This document shows positions 8,589 through 17,821 of a stretch of 64,000 nucleotides of DNA, piece after piece; the first letter of the stretch is position 1, and every line of letters starts with the position of its first letter. The DNA is taken from assembly GCF_012972675.1 (NCBI RefSeq), contig NZ_JABCRE010000003.1, forward strand, positions 310,001 to 374,000. The letters are read 5' to 3'. The stretch is from Pontixanthobacter rizhaonensis (lineage in GTDB: Bacteria; Pseudomonadota; Alphaproteobacteria; Sphingomonadales; Sphingomonadaceae). The position numbers and the translations under genes were made by a program. The notes below the pieces were generated by a model, which saw nothing but the letters and a program-made list of their open reading frames with translations, made no database searches and was not told where the DNA came from.

Positions 8589-9821
8589 ATGAAAGTACTG
8601 ATAATGGCGGATTTTCCTCCGCCGGACACACACAAAAGGACTGGCCAAAGAGGGGCCGATAAGTCCGGCAAAGTAGCAGATTTTCGCTACCGCTCCCCCT
8701 CCCAGTCCGCCAAGCGCAAGCGTGGTCAAGGCCGCAATAGCAGGCCTGCGAGCAGCGCAGCACACGAAGCGAGCGCCCAGAACACATTTACCAACAAGCC
8801 GTCCCATCGGCCCCATAATCGCAAACAGGCCTATGCTGCTTTGGATCTCGGGACCAATAATTGCCGGCTGCTGATTGCGCGGCCATCGGGTGAGAATTTC
8901 ACGGTTATCGATGCCTTCAGCAGAGTGGTGAAGCTTGGCGAAGGTCTCGCCATGTCGGGCCGCCTGAGCGATGCAGCGATGGACCGCACATTGGCTGCGC
9001 TCGGCGTGTGCGCCGACAAGCTTCGCCGCCGCAATGTGCACTTGGCCCGCTCCGTCGCGACCGAGGCTTGCCGCCGTGCATCCAACGGGCCTGCTTTTAT
9101 TGAAAAAGTGAAAGAGCAAACCGGTATTGCGCTGGATATAATCTCGGCAGAAGAAGAAGCCCGATTGGCTGTTCTGGGCTGTCATGTTCTGTTGGAAGGC
9201 GGAGAGGGTCCCGCCGTTATTTTCGATATTGGCGGCGGCTCGACGGAGTTGGTGTTGATTGAGCCGGGCGACAAGGTGCCGCGGATCATCGACTGGGAAA
9301 GCGTGCCGTGGGGCGTGGTTTCGCTGACCGACACGGTGGGTAAGTCCGACGGCGACAAAGATCATCGATTGGCGATCTATGCCGAAATGCGGCGAGTGGT
9401 AACAGAGAGTTTTGCGGCTTTTGCAGCGCGTATCGCAGAACGGTCAAGCAACCCCGACACTATCCGCTTGCTTGGCACCAGCGGCACCGTGACAACGCTC
9501 GCCAGCCTCCATCTGCAATTGCCGCATTACGACCGGCGCGAAGTGGACGGACTGATTGTGCCATCGGATTCCATGCGCGCGATCAGCACGATGTTATCGG
9601 AAATGTCACCCATAGAAAGAGGCGAGCTGCCTTGCATTGGCAGTGACCGTTCTGACTTGGTTGTGGCAGGCTGCGCAATCTTGGAATCGATCATGGACAT
9701 CTGGCCTGCGGCGAATCTGGGTGTCGCTGACCGCGGTATTCGTGAAGGTATCTTGCGCAGCCTGATGGCCGCCGATGCTGAAGGCGATCAATGTAGACAG
9801 AATTTGCGGGACACACGATGA
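8589..9821 (+). CDS. ppx: Ppx/GppA family phosphatase (exopolyphosphatase or pppGpp phosphohydrolase)
   Basis: 410 residues from ATG 8589, preceded by GAGAGGA; ATG 8604 is possible. After a basic, Ser/Arg-rich N-terminal stretch of about 75 residues, the ASKHA fold begins at AALDLGTNNCRLLIA (phosphate-1 loop). It continues with the catalytic ISAEEEARL, the phosphate-2 loop FDIGGGSTELVLIE and LGTSGTVTTLAS. It removes terminal phosphates from polyphosphate or pppGpp. The shorter form without a C-terminal HD domain is usual in this order. It overlaps rlmE by four bases (ATGA). Confidence 0.88.
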   Translation: MKVLIMADFPPPDTHKRTGQRGADKSGKVADFRYRSPSQSAKRKRGQGRNSRPASSAAHEASAQNTFTNKPSHRPHNRKQAYAALDLGTNNCRLLIARPSGENFTVIDAFSRVVKLGEGLAMSGRLSDAAMDRTLAALGVCADKLRRRNVHLARSVATEACRRASNGPAFIEKVKEQTGIALDIISAEEEARLAVLGCHVLLEGGEGPAVIFDIGGGSTELVLIEPGDKVPRIIDWESVPWGVVSLTDTVGKSDGDKDHRLAIYAEMRRVVTESFAAFAARIAERSSNPDTIRLLGTSGTVTTLASLHLQLPHYDRREVDGLIVPSDSMRAISTMLSEMSPIERGELPCIGSDRSDLVVAGCAILESIMDIWPAANLGVADRGIREGILRSLMAADAEGDQCRQNLRDTR

Positions 9822-10486
9822 ATCGACCCAGTAAAGATGCCGGGCGCCGCGTCCGAACAGGGCGCGGGCGCACTCAATCGCAAGTGCGGTGGCTCGAACG
9901 GCAATTGAACGATCCCTATGTCAAAAGAGCCAAGGCAGACGGGTATCGCAGCCGGGCCGCTTACAAACTGTTGGAGCTGGATGACAAGTTCAAACTTCTG
10001 CGCGGGTCGAGGCGGATTGTAGATTTGGGGATCGCCCCGGGTGGTTGGGCGCAAGTGGTACGCAAGGTCAGCCCCAAAGCCGCCATTGTCGGCATCGACT
10101 TACTCGAAACCGATCCGATCGAGGGCGTAGCTATCTTGCAAATGGATTTCATGGACGATGCGGCACCAGCAGCATTGGAGGCCGCCTTGGACGGACCGCC
10201 CGATCTGGTAATGTCCGATATGGCAGCCAATACGGTCGGCCATAAACAAACTGACCATTTGCGGACGATGGGATTGGTCGAAGCCGCAGCCTATTTTGCG
10301 ACAGAGACGCTGTCAGAAGGCGGCGCCTTTATTGCCAAAGTGCTGGCAGGCGGGACCGATACAGAGCTGCTGAATATGCTGAAGCACCACTTTAAAGTGG
10401 TGAAACATGCAAAGCCCCCGGCCAGCCGGAAGGGTTCATCCGAATGGTATGTTGTAGCCCAGGGATTTAAAGGCAGAGACGAATAA
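9818..10486 (+). CDS. rlmE: 23S rRNA (uridine-2552 2'-O) methyltransferase
   Basis: 222 residues. RlmE (FtsJ/RrmJ) methylates U2552 in the A loop of 23S rRNA late in 50S assembly. Visible are the conserved RSRAAYKLLELDDKF with catalytic Lys, the SAM-binding DLGIAPGGWAQVV, the catalytic Asp in VMSDMAANTVGHK, the Lys of GGAFIAKVLAGG, and the C-terminal KPPASRKGSSEWYVVAQGF. The start overlaps the ppx stop by four bases, a pairing common in Sphingomonadales. Confidence 0.95.
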   Translation: MNRPSKDAGRRVRTGRGRTQSQVRWLERQLNDPYVKRAKADGYRSRAAYKLLELDDKFKLLRGSRRIVDLGIAPGGWAQVVRKVSPKAAIVGIDLLETDPIEGVAILQMDFMDDAAPAALEAALDGPPDLVMSDMAANTVGHKQTDHLRTMGLVEAAAYFATETLSEGGAFIAKVLAGGTDTELLNMLKHHFKVVKHAKPPASRKGSSEWYVVAQGFKGRDE

Positions 10487-10535
10487 CGCCCGATCTAAGG
10501 GTGTCTCAGGCGTTCTCAGGCTATCTCTAGCCAGC

Positions 10536-11195
10536 TTACGCGCCGCCTTCTTCCACTTCTGCGGCGGCGTCTTGTTCTGCTTCTGCAGCACCGGCTTCAT
10601 CAGCCTCTGCTTCCGTTTCAACCGCTTCTGCTGCGCCGTCTTCAGCGCCCGCTTCTTCAACGATCTCTTCAACGTAATCAGGAACAGCCAGATTCTGGTT
10701 GGTTCCGTTCATGTACAACGACACGGCTGCACGGTCTTCGATTTTGGAAAGACCGGCGAAGCTCATTTTCGTACCATTCGCAAACGTCTTAGGGCTTTTC
10801 AGCCACGCGTTCATATTTTCCCAGTCCCAAACACCGCCATTTTCAGCCAATACTGTGCTGTAAGCAAAACCGGTCGCAGGGTCAGCAATACGCTTGCCCA
10901 TAATTCCGTAAAGATTCGGCCCGATTCCGTTGGCACCGCCTGGTGTAATGGTGTGACAAGCCGCACATTTCGCAAATACTTTTTCGCCAGCCTCAATCGT
11001 CGTTTCTTCCATATTCAGCGCTTGAGCCATCGTCATTTCAGCCTTGCCGCCAGCTTCCTCGGCAACTTCGACTGCATAACCCAGGGTTTCAGGGCGTTCA
11101 GTCTCGAACACCACTGAAGAAATATATGAGAGGCCCAAAGCGATAATGCCTGCGAACAGGACCCATCCGGAGGCTGTGTTAAAACGATCGTCCAT
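10536..11195 (-). CDS. Membrane-anchored cytochrome c (CycM-like) with acidic tail
   Basis: 219 residues. An uncleaved N-terminal anchor spans about residues 10-30 (GWVLFAGIIALGLSYISSVVF). The haem site CAACHT lies at about 78-83 and the axial Met in KMSFAGL at about 144. The fold matches cytochrome c552/CycM, which carries electrons from the bc1 complex to the aa3 oxidase on the periplasmic face. After residue 170 the protein becomes almost entirely Glu/Ala/Asp for about 50 residues, an unusually long negative tail. It is transcribed away from pheA and converges on rlmE. Confidence 0.9.
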   Translation of the reverse strand: MDDRFNTASGWVLFAGIIALGLSYISSVVFETERPETLGYAVEVAEEAGGKAEMTMAQALNMEETTIEAGEKVFAKCAACHTITPGGANGIGPNLYGIMGKRIADPATGFAYSTVLAENGGVWDWENMNAWLKSPKTFANGTKMSFAGLSKIEDRAAVSLYMNGTNQNLAVPDYVEEIVEEAGAEDGAAEAVETEAEADEAGAAEAEQDAAAEVEEGGA

Positions 11196-11382
11196 GCGTC
11201 AATATTCCGCGTAAATTAGCTGGTGTGATTGGCGCCGCTTTAGGGAGTAGATTGCAAGACTGCAAGGCCCACAATTGCATCATTTGTTGCATTGATCGCA
11301 CGCTGTGCCCGCGAAATCGACCCGCGATACAAATCACTTTCGATATTGCCCGCTCGCGATCCCGCCGTTAGTCGGACGGTCA

Positions 11383-12282
11383 ATGCATAGTTTTCCTAAA
11401 CCCGCCCTCGAAATGGTCGAGCAATTGCAACAGGCCGCGATGGCCCAGCCGGAGCGCGCCATCGCATTTCAGGGTTCGCCGGGCGCCAACTCCCATCGCG
11501 CTGCCAATGAATGGGCCCCGGAGGCTTTACCACTTCCCTGCTTCAGCTTTGCCGACGCGATTGATGCGGTGAAAGACGGGCGCGCGGGCTGTGCGATGAT
11601 CCCGATCGACAATTCGCAAGCCGGACGGGTGGCGGACATCCATTTTTTGTTGCCCGAAAGCGGATTGTCGATCGTGGGCGAGCATTTCCTTCGCATTCGC
11701 CATGCTTTGATGGCCCTGCCCGGTGCGAAAGGTCCGCTAAAAGCTGCCTACAGCCACCCACATGCACTGGCACAAAGCCGGCTTTTCTTGCGTGAGCGGG
11801 GAATTGTCCCCCTGAGCTTTGCCGATACTGCGGGTGCAGCGGCCCATGTTGCCGAACTCGCCGATCATAGTCTGGCAGCCATCGCGCCGGTTCTGGCGAG
11901 CGATCTCTATGATCTGGAGATCGTCGAGAATAATGTAGAAGACAGCGACGACAATACGACGCGGTTTGTCATTCTTGCACCGCAGCCGCTCGACCCCGCA
12001 ACCCTTACCGAGGGTACGGTGATGACAACTTTCATCTTTGAGGTCAAAAACATCCCGGCCGCGCTGTATAAAGCGATGGGCGGATTTGCGACCAATGGCG
12101 TGAATATGACCAAACTGGAAAGCTACCAAAAGGGCGTGAGCTTTTCTGCAACGACATTCTATGCCGATATTATAGGCGCACCAGGCGATCCCGCGGTTGA
12201 CCGTGCTCTCGAAGAGTTGGCGTTTCATTGTAAAGAACTGCGCATATTGGGTTCATACCGTCAGGCACGGCCCCGCGGTTAG
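11383..12282 (+). CDS. pheA: Prephenate dehydratase
   Basis: 299 residues from ATG 11383 (upstream frame open but lacks a better start). It converts prephenate to phenylpyruvate in phenylalanine synthesis. Catalytic features: AFQGSPGANSHRAA, IPIDNSQAGRV, YSHPHALAQ and the TRF motif in DDNTTRFVIL. The C-terminal ACT domain shows the phenylalanine-sensing region as GVNMTKLESYQKG, the alphaproteobacterial version of ESRP. There is no chorismate mutase domain. About 100 bases of intergenic sequence precede the start, and the gene is divergent from the cytochrome c gene. Confidence 0.94.
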   Translation: MHSFPKPALEMVEQLQQAAMAQPERAIAFQGSPGANSHRAANEWAPEALPLPCFSFADAIDAVKDGRAGCAMIPIDNSQAGRVADIHFLLPESGLSIVGEHFLRIRHALMALPGAKGPLKAAYSHPHALAQSRLFLRERGIVPLSFADTAGAAAHVAELADHSLAAIAPVLASDLYDLEIVENNVEDSDDNTTRFVILAPQPLDPATLTEGTVMTTFIFEVKNIPAALYKAMGGFATNGVNMTKLESYQKGVSFSATTFYADIIGAPGDPAVDRALEELAFHCKELRILGSYRQARPRG

Positions 12283-12338
12283 CTGACCTGCCCTTTACGC
12301 CAAAGGGTGGCAGAAGGCAGGAGCGGCGGGCCCAACCG

Positions 12339-13085
12339 TTGACGGCGATTGCTATTGAAAATGAGTGGTTTGACCGGAGCTATAGCTTGCACCGGTTGAG
12401 ACGCTCTGCCACCACTGCAGCTGTGACTACGCCAACAGGCCCTATTGCGACCAACGAAGCGCCTCAAGCCGATGGCGGTTATGAAGCCGTGCGCGGCGAC
12501 GAGACGATCCAATACAAGCCGATTGAAACCCCAGAACCCGTGCAGCCGCCAAGTTGGCTGAAGGATGTGGAGGAATTTCTCAGCAACGTCTTTACGCCCG
12601 TTGCGGAGTTGTTTGGTGCCTCCTGGCCAGTGTTCAAATGGGTGCTGATTGCGGGCGCAGCGCTGTTATTACTGTATATTCTTTGGAAGTTGCTCGCGCC
12701 GATATTGGATTTGCGGGCTAGCCAGTCACCTGAAATTGAGGAAGAGTGGGTCCCGCAGCAGAGCGACGCCATCGCTTTGCTCGAAGATGCCGACCGGTTG
12801 GCGGCAGAGGGGCAATATGACGCAGCCACCCATTTGTTGTTGCAACGCAGTGTCGGTCAGATTGCGTCTGCAAGACCGGAATGGGTTGAACCTTCCAGCA
12901 CAGCGAGAGAGCTGGCAGCCCTACCCGCCTTGCCAGAAGCAGCCCGGATCGCATTTGGCACCATTGCGAGCCGTGTTGAAAACAGCATTTTTGCGCTAAA
13001 GACGCTGGGTAAAGACGATTGGCAGGCGGCCCGCTCAGCCTATGCCGATTTTGCGTTGCAGAGCCTGCGGGGCAAAACCCGATGA
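12339..13085 (+). CDS. DUF4129 domain membrane protein
   Basis: About 248 residues from TTG 12339; the start is uncertain because no ATG is near and AGGAG lies 17 bases upstream. There is a polar N-terminus, one membrane helix at about 105-127 (WVLIAGAALLLLYILWKLL), then a cytoplasmic DUF4129 domain with ALLEDADRLAAEGQYDAATHLLLQRSV. DUF4129 proteins travel with MoxR and DUF58 partners and resemble the C-terminal part of transglutaminase-like membrane proteins. First gene of the eight-gene run. Its stop overlaps the next start (ATGA). Confidence 0.8.
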   Translation: MTAIAIENEWFDRSYSLHRLRRSATTAAVTTPTGPIATNEAPQADGGYEAVRGDETIQYKPIETPEPVQPPSWLKDVEEFLSNVFTPVAELFGASWPVFKWVLIAGAALLLLYILWKLLAPILDLRASQSPEIEEEWVPQQSDAIALLEDADRLAAEGQYDAATHLLLQRSVGQIASARPEWVEPSSTARELAALPALPEAARIAFGTIASRVENSIFALKTLGKDDWQAARSAYADFALQSLRGKTR

Positions 13086-14443
13086 GCGCATCTGCCACCC
13101 CCCGTGCTTTTGACCCGAAAGTGGTCTTTGGTTTGCTGCTATTTGGTGCCGTGGCCTTTATCGCGACCTTGTATTTTATTGGCACAGGACAGACCAGCAG
13201 CGGCGGCAGCAATAATGGCGGCGCTCACGGGTCGGGCAAAGGCCTCAATGGCTACGCCGCCATCGCCCAATTGTTGGAAGAGCAAGGACACGACGTCTCT
13301 TTATCGCGAAGCCAAGGCCGGCTGAAAGACGAAGCCCTGCTGATTCTTACCCCGCCATCCTTCGCTGAGGCGGAGGATATTCAGGCCATCATCGATGATC
13401 GGCGATATTTGGGTCCGACCATAGTCGTGTTGCCCAAATGGTTCGCTCGCCAAGTAGAGCCGACCCTGTCGGGGGATACCAAAAAGGGATGGGTTGCTTT
13501 GCTCGGCAGCAACCCACCGGGCTGGGTCGAAGGCCTTGAACAACCGCTGGATATTGCTGCCACTATCGCAGATATGCAGGGCCAAGCCGTCCATTGGTCT
13601 GGGCTGGGCAGCGCAGGCACTTTGCCTGACCCCACCCAAGTTATGTCACTTGCCGGATCAGATTTTCAAGCCTTGGTCAGCAAGCCAAATGGCGACGTGC
13701 TGATAGGGTATATCCAGGATGGCGCATCATACGCTGCACTGGATGAAGCGGCAGGTATTGCAGATAATCAGCCCGCCCAAGCCGAACCGGAATATGATGA
13801 ATATGGATACCGGATAGAAGGTGAAGACGAATATTATGACGACGATTACTACAATCCGAAATGGCCGGTAGTTTTTGTGGCCGAGCCAGATCTGTTCAAC
13901 AATTATGGTTTTGCCGATCCGGCGCGGGCTGCATTGGCGCATGAAGTTGTCGATCTGGCCATGAATAATGAAGACCTGCCGGTGGTATTTGACCTCACTC
14001 TTAATGGTTTGGGTGCAACACAGAACCTTCTGACGCTGGCGATTACCCCGCCATTTTTGGCAGCGACATTGTGCCTGCTCATCGCGATGATCGTGATTGC
14101 GTGGCGGGCATTCCGGCGCTTTGGGCCCGCAATTGCAGAGGGCCGCTCCATTGCGTTTGGCAAAGCGCAGCTGGTCACAAACAGCGCCGGCTTCATCCAG
14201 CGCAGCCGCCGGTTGCATTTGCTGTCAGCCCCCTATCTGGACATGACCCGTGAACGGATTGGCCGCGCTTTGGCCCTGCGCAATCCTGATGATGACACCA
14301 TCGACGCCGCTCTGACAAAGCGCTTTCCGCAGGCTCCGTCCTATCGCCAAAGTGCTGCAAATCTGCGCAGCGCCCGAACACCAAACGACATTCTGCGCGC
14401 TGCCGCTGCGCTTAAATCCCTCGAAAGGATGATCACCCAATGA
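13082..14443 (+). CDS. DUF4350 domain membrane protein
   Basis: 453 residues from ATG 13082, overlapping the previous stop. An N-terminal membrane helix ([21 protein letters not shown]) precedes a periplasmic or cytoplasmic GATase-like DUF4350 domain: [22 protein letters not shown] and [16 protein letters not shown] very acidic Tyr/Asp/Glu insert lies at about residues 233-260. A second helix follows at about 320-340 ([21 protein letters not shown]). Family function unknown; it is a standard partner of MoxR/DUF58 clusters. It overlaps the moxR start. Confidence 0.82.
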   Translation: MSASATPRAFDPKVVFGLLLFGAVAFIATLYFIGTGQTSSGGSNNGGAHGSGKGLNGYAAIAQLLEEQGHDVSLSRSQGRLKDEALLILTPPSFAEAEDIQAIIDDRRYLGPTIVVLPKWFARQVEPTLSGDTKKGWVALLGSNPPGWVEGLEQPLDIAATIADMQGQAVHWSGLGSAGTLPDPTQVMSLAGSDFQALVSKPNGDVLIGYIQDGASYAALDEAAGIADNQPAQAEPEYDEYGYRIEGEDEYYDDDYYNPKWPVVFVAEPDLFNNYGFADPARAALAHEVVDLAMNNEDLPVVFDLTLNGLGATQNLLTLAITPPFLAATLCLLIAMIVIAWRAFRRFGPAIAEGRSIAFGKAQLVTNSAGFIQRSRRLHLLSAPYLDMTRERIGRALALRNPDDDTIDAALTKRFPQAPSYRQSAANLRSARTPNDILRAAAALKSLERMITQ

Positions 14444-15402
14444 CTATGAGTTTAGCCGATGTGCGCAGCATGGCCGACGCCATCAGAGGCGAAGTAAGTA
14501 AGGCTGTCGTCGGTCAGGATGCGACCATAGACCACTTGCTGGTGGCATTAATCAGCCAGGGACACGTTCTGCTCGAAGGTCCGCCGGGGACAGCGAAAAC
14601 CTTTCTGGCCCAGTGCTTTACTGCGGCTCTTGGCCTTGATTTCGGGCGCATCCAGTTCACGCCCGATCTGCTGCCCGGCGACATTTTGGGTTCTAACCTG
14701 TTCAACTTCCAAACCAGCAGTTTCACGCTGACACGCGGCCCGATTTTTTGCGAGTTGCTGCTCGCCGATGAGATCAACCGGACGCCGCCCAAAACACAGG
14801 CGGCATTGCTCGAAGCGATGCAGGAACGGCGCGTAACGCTGGATGGCGAAACCCACGCCTTGCCGGATCGGTTCATGGTTGTCGCCACGCAAAATCCGAT
14901 CGAGAACCAAGGCGTCTATCCGTTACCCGAAGCGCAGCTGGACCGGTTCCTGTTTAAACTGCTGGTCGATTATCCAACGCTGGAACAGGAAACTGCAATC
15001 GTCAGCCGCTTCGGTGACAAAAGCGGACCGCAGCGCGCCGCAGATTTTGGCATCACAGCGGTCACAGACCCTGCAAAACTTGCCGAGGCGAGCAGCGCGT
15101 TGTCTGCCGTCACCGTGGCAGGGGAAGTCACGGATTATATCGTTCGGCTGATCAGAGCGACGCGTGAAAATGCCGAATTGTCGAGCGGTGCCAGCCCGCG
15201 TGCTGCCGTATTACTGGCCAATGCAGCCCGCGCCCGCGCGGCTTTGGCGGGCCGGGATTATGTTATTCCTGACGATGTAAAGGCACTGGCCACATCTGTT
15301 TTACGGCACCGTCTTGTGCTCAGCCCTGCCGCAGAAATTGAGGGACGCCAGGTCGAAGATCTGGTGGCCGATCTGGTCGAAAGCACAGAAGCGCCCCGCT
15401 AA
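14440..15402 (+). CDS. MoxR-family AAA+ ATPase
   Basis: 320 residues. Walker [11 protein letters not shown] lies at about 46-55, Walker [24 protein letters not shown] at about 105-127, and sensor 1 at [19 protein letters not shown]. The AAA_3 core is followed by the lid domain ending in RHRLVLSP. MoxR ATPases act as chaperones that insert cofactors or activate VWA-domain partners, here probably the DUF58 protein encoded next. It is coupled to the preceding gene by an ATGA overlap, and 32 bases separate it from the DUF58 gene. Confidence 0.94.
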   Translation: MTMSLADVRSMADAIRGEVSKAVVGQDATIDHLLVALISQGHVLLEGPPGTAKTFLAQCFTAALGLDFGRIQFTPDLLPGDILGSNLFNFQTSSFTLTRGPIFCELLLADEINRTPPKTQAALLEAMQERRVTLDGETHALPDRFMVVATQNPIENQGVYPLPEAQLDRFLFKLLVDYPTLEQETAIVSRFGDKSGPQRAADFGITAVTDPAKLAEASSALSAVTVAGEVTDYIVRLIRATRENAELSSGASPRAAVLLANAARARAALAGRDYVIPDDVKALATSVLRHRLVLSPAAEIEGRQVEDLVADLVESTEAPR

Positions 15403-15434
15403 GGGATTGATCAGGGACAGCAGAAACAACACTC

Positions 15435-16763
15435 GTGAATTTTCCCATCCTCCCTACTGGCCGAACGGCATGGCTGGCAGCTCTCGCCGCGCCGATTGCG
15501 CTGATTATTGCAGCCACAGCGCCTGATGCCTGGCTGATTGTGCCAGCGGCGGCTGTCGCTTTGCTCGTACTCGTGCTGCTGGATGGTTTACTGGCGGGCA
15601 AGTTGGTCGATTCCCGTATTATTCATCCCGCCGATAGCGAGGTGGGTGAGCCATTGAAGCTTGGATGCTTGGCGGAATTTGCGGGCCGTAGCTCGCGCGC
15701 CCGGCCGGATGTGGCCCTATCGGTGGACACACGGTTGCAGCCGGATGGCCGGATCGAAATGCCGCTGGGCCAATCCGCCGACAGTGACAGTTGGTATGGC
15801 GAGGCTAAACCCGTGCCCATCCGGCGGGGGACAGCACCCATCACAAAAATGTGGCTTCGTTGGGCCGGGCCGCTCGGCTTAGGTGCGCGGCAAATATCGC
15901 AGGAACTGGATCAGGAAATCCGGATTTGGCCCGATCTGTCTCCAGTCCGCTCTCCAGAACTCCAGAACTATCTGCGTGATGCGCAATTTGGCCTGATCGC
16001 GCGGCGCATTCGCGGCGAAGGCACACAATTTGAAGCGCTGAGCGAATATGAAGCAGGAATGGATCGGCGGCGGATCGATTGGAAAGCCAGCGCCCGTCAT
16101 ACCAAGCTGTATGCCCGCGAAAATGAAAGCGAGCGCAACAACCAGATCATTTTTGCCTTCGATTGCGGACAGGCAATGTGCGAACCGGTTGACGGTTTAC
16201 CGCGGATTGACCGCGCGGTCACAGCAGCGCTGACGGCATCTTATGTTGCGCTGAAAGGCGGGGACCGCGTGTCTTTGTTCGGCTTTGCCCAGCGTCCCGA
16301 AGTGATGACCCCGTTTGTCGGTGACACACGCGCATTTTACCAATTGCAATCCGCAGCAGCCGGGCTGGATTATCATGCAGAGGAGCCCAATTTCACATTG
16401 GCATTGGCATCGCTCACTGCAAAATTGCAACGCCGTTCGCTGATCATATTGTTTACCGACTTCACCGACCCGACCGGCGCGGAAATGATGATCGAAAGCG
16501 TCGGGCGCTTGGTTGAAAAACATCTCGTGCTGTTTGTCACAATCGAAGATCAGGAACTGTCAGAATTGGCTGATACCCAGCCCAATACTCTGGATGACCT
16601 GGCCGTGGCGGTCACTGCCGATACGCTGGCCAAACAACGCGCGGTTGTGCTGCAGCGGCTGCGCCAGATGGGTGTCGATATTATTGAGGCACCGTGGGAT
16701 CAAATCGGATACCGGTTGATCGATTCCTACCTCAATATCAAACGCAGTGGAGCCATCGGATGA
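15435..16763 (+). CDS. DUF58 domain protein (VWA-like, MoxR partner)
   Basis: 442 residues from GTG 15435. Two N-terminal membrane helices cover about residues 10-55. The conserved DUF58 signature lies at about 208-225: YEAGMDRRRIDWKASARH. It is followed by a VWA-like fold with FAFDCGQAM as a variant MIDAS strand (DxGxxM, not the full DxSxS) and LIILFTDFTD. Members interact with MoxR ATPases and envelope or stress processes; no enzyme activity is established. The stop overlaps the next ATG by four bases. Confidence 0.9.
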   Translation: MNFPILPTGRTAWLAALAAPIALIIAATAPDAWLIVPAAAVALLVLVLLDGLLAGKLVDSRIIHPADSEVGEPLKLGCLAEFAGRSSRARPDVALSVDTRLQPDGRIEMPLGQSADSDSWYGEAKPVPIRRGTAPITKMWLRWAGPLGLGARQISQELDQEIRIWPDLSPVRSPELQNYLRDAQFGLIARRIRGEGTQFEALSEYEAGMDRRRIDWKASARHTKLYARENESERNNQIIFAFDCGQAMCEPVDGLPRIDRAVTAALTASYVALKGGDRVSLFGFAQRPEVMTPFVGDTRAFYQLQSAAAGLDYHAEEPNFTLALASLTAKLQRRSLIILFTDFTDPTGAEMMIESVGRLVEKHLVLFVTIEDQELSELADTQPNTLDDLAVAVTADTLAKQRAVVLQRLRQMGVDIIEAPWDQIGYRLIDSYLNIKRSGAIG

Positions 16764-17821
16764 AAGTGCCCACCCTCGCCATGTTTAGCAAACCCAGCGA
16801 AATGGCGACCGCTCCGTCAATCGAGAAGGCCGCTCTGCGGTCCGATCGATTCCGGTTGGAGAGAGAGGCAGATTGGCAGCGGCTTGATGCGATATTGCTC
16901 AAGCTGGAAAAAGGGCGTCTGCGCAAACTGCCCGATGAAGATGTTCTGGCGTTGCCGGCGCTGTACCGAATGGCTGCATCCAGCCTTTCCGTGGCGCGCG
17001 AAACCTCTCTCGACGCAGCGACCCTGACATATCTTGAGACATTGGTGCAGCGTGCCTGGTTTCAGGTTTATGGCCCAAGACAGGGATTGTTTGCGTGGTT
17101 CCGCAAGTTTCTGGGCGGCCAGCTTAGCCGGTCAATCCAGGCCATCTGGCTGGACATCTGCATCGCATTATTTGTGATGGTTGCTGGCGCGATCACGGGC
17201 TGGTTGCTGGTGGCGCAGGATACCGAATGGTATTACCGCCTTGTTCCCGGCCAATTCGCGGACACACGCGTGCCAGGGGCCAGCCGCGAGGTGCTGCTGG
17301 AAAGTCTGAAAGTGGAAGATAGCGCCTCTGGCCTGTCCGCGTTTGCGGCCCAGTTGTTCACCAATAATGCCGGCGTTTCTATCCTTGCGTTTGCGCTGGG
17401 TTTTGCATTTGGCATCCCATCGCTGATGCTGCTCATCCACAATATGGCAGTGCTGGGGGCGATGCTGTGGTTGTATAATAGCCAAGGTCTGACTTGGGAA
17501 TTCGCCGCATGGCTGAGCGTCCACGGAACGACAGAGCTGTTTGCGATCTTGCTGGCCGGGGCGGCGGGGATGCATATCGGGCGCAAGATGGCATTTCCCG
17601 GCCAACGGTCCATCATTGCCGCTGCTGCCGAAAGCGGACAGCGCGCTGCCCAAGTGATGATCGGTGTCGTTTTGATGCTGGTCTTTGCCGCATTGCTGGA
17701 AGCGTTCCCGCGCCAATTGGCAGGAACAGAGGCCCGCGCCATCATCGGCATCTTTATGCTGCTGTTCTGGATGGCGTATTTCTTCGGGTTCGGACGCAGT
17801 AAAAAAGGCGCCGCGCAATGA
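16760..17821 (+). CDS. Stage II sporulation protein M-like (SpoIIM/DUF95) membrane protein
   Basis: 353 residues from ATG 16760. A soluble helical first third is followed by five or six hydrophobic segments. These include ALFVMVAGAITGWLLVAQDT, ISILAFALGFAFGIPSLMLL, and the conserved SVHGTTELFAILLAGAAGMHIG with the His-Gly and Glu of SpoIIM-type proteins. In non-sporulating bacteria these genes sit with RDD, MoxR and DUF58 genes, as here. Role unknown, perhaps in envelope biogenesis. It overlaps the neighbours on both sides (ATGA). Confidence 0.88.
   Translation: MKVPTLAMFSKPSEMATAPSIEKAALRSDRFRLEREADWQRLDAILLKLEKGRLRKLPDEDVLALPALYRMAASSLSVARETSLDAATLTYLETLVQRAWFQVYGPRQGLFAWFRKFLGGQLSRSIQAIWLDICIALFVMVAGAITGWLLVAQDTEWYYRLVPGQFADTRVPGASREVLLESLKVEDSASGLSAFAAQLFTNNAGVSILAFALGFAFGIPSLMLLIHNMAVLGAMLWLYNSQGLTWEFAAWLSVHGTTELFAILLAGAAGMHIGRKMAFPGQRSIIAAAAESGQRAAQVMIGVVLMLVFAALLEAFPRQLAGTEARAIIGIFMLLFWMAYFFGFGRSKKGAAQ

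Noticed and set aside
8460..9365. Long N-terminal extension of the LOG-family frame
   Set aside because: It runs antisense to ppx, lacks family similarity and a ribosome site. The proper ATG at 8459 has GGAGAG.
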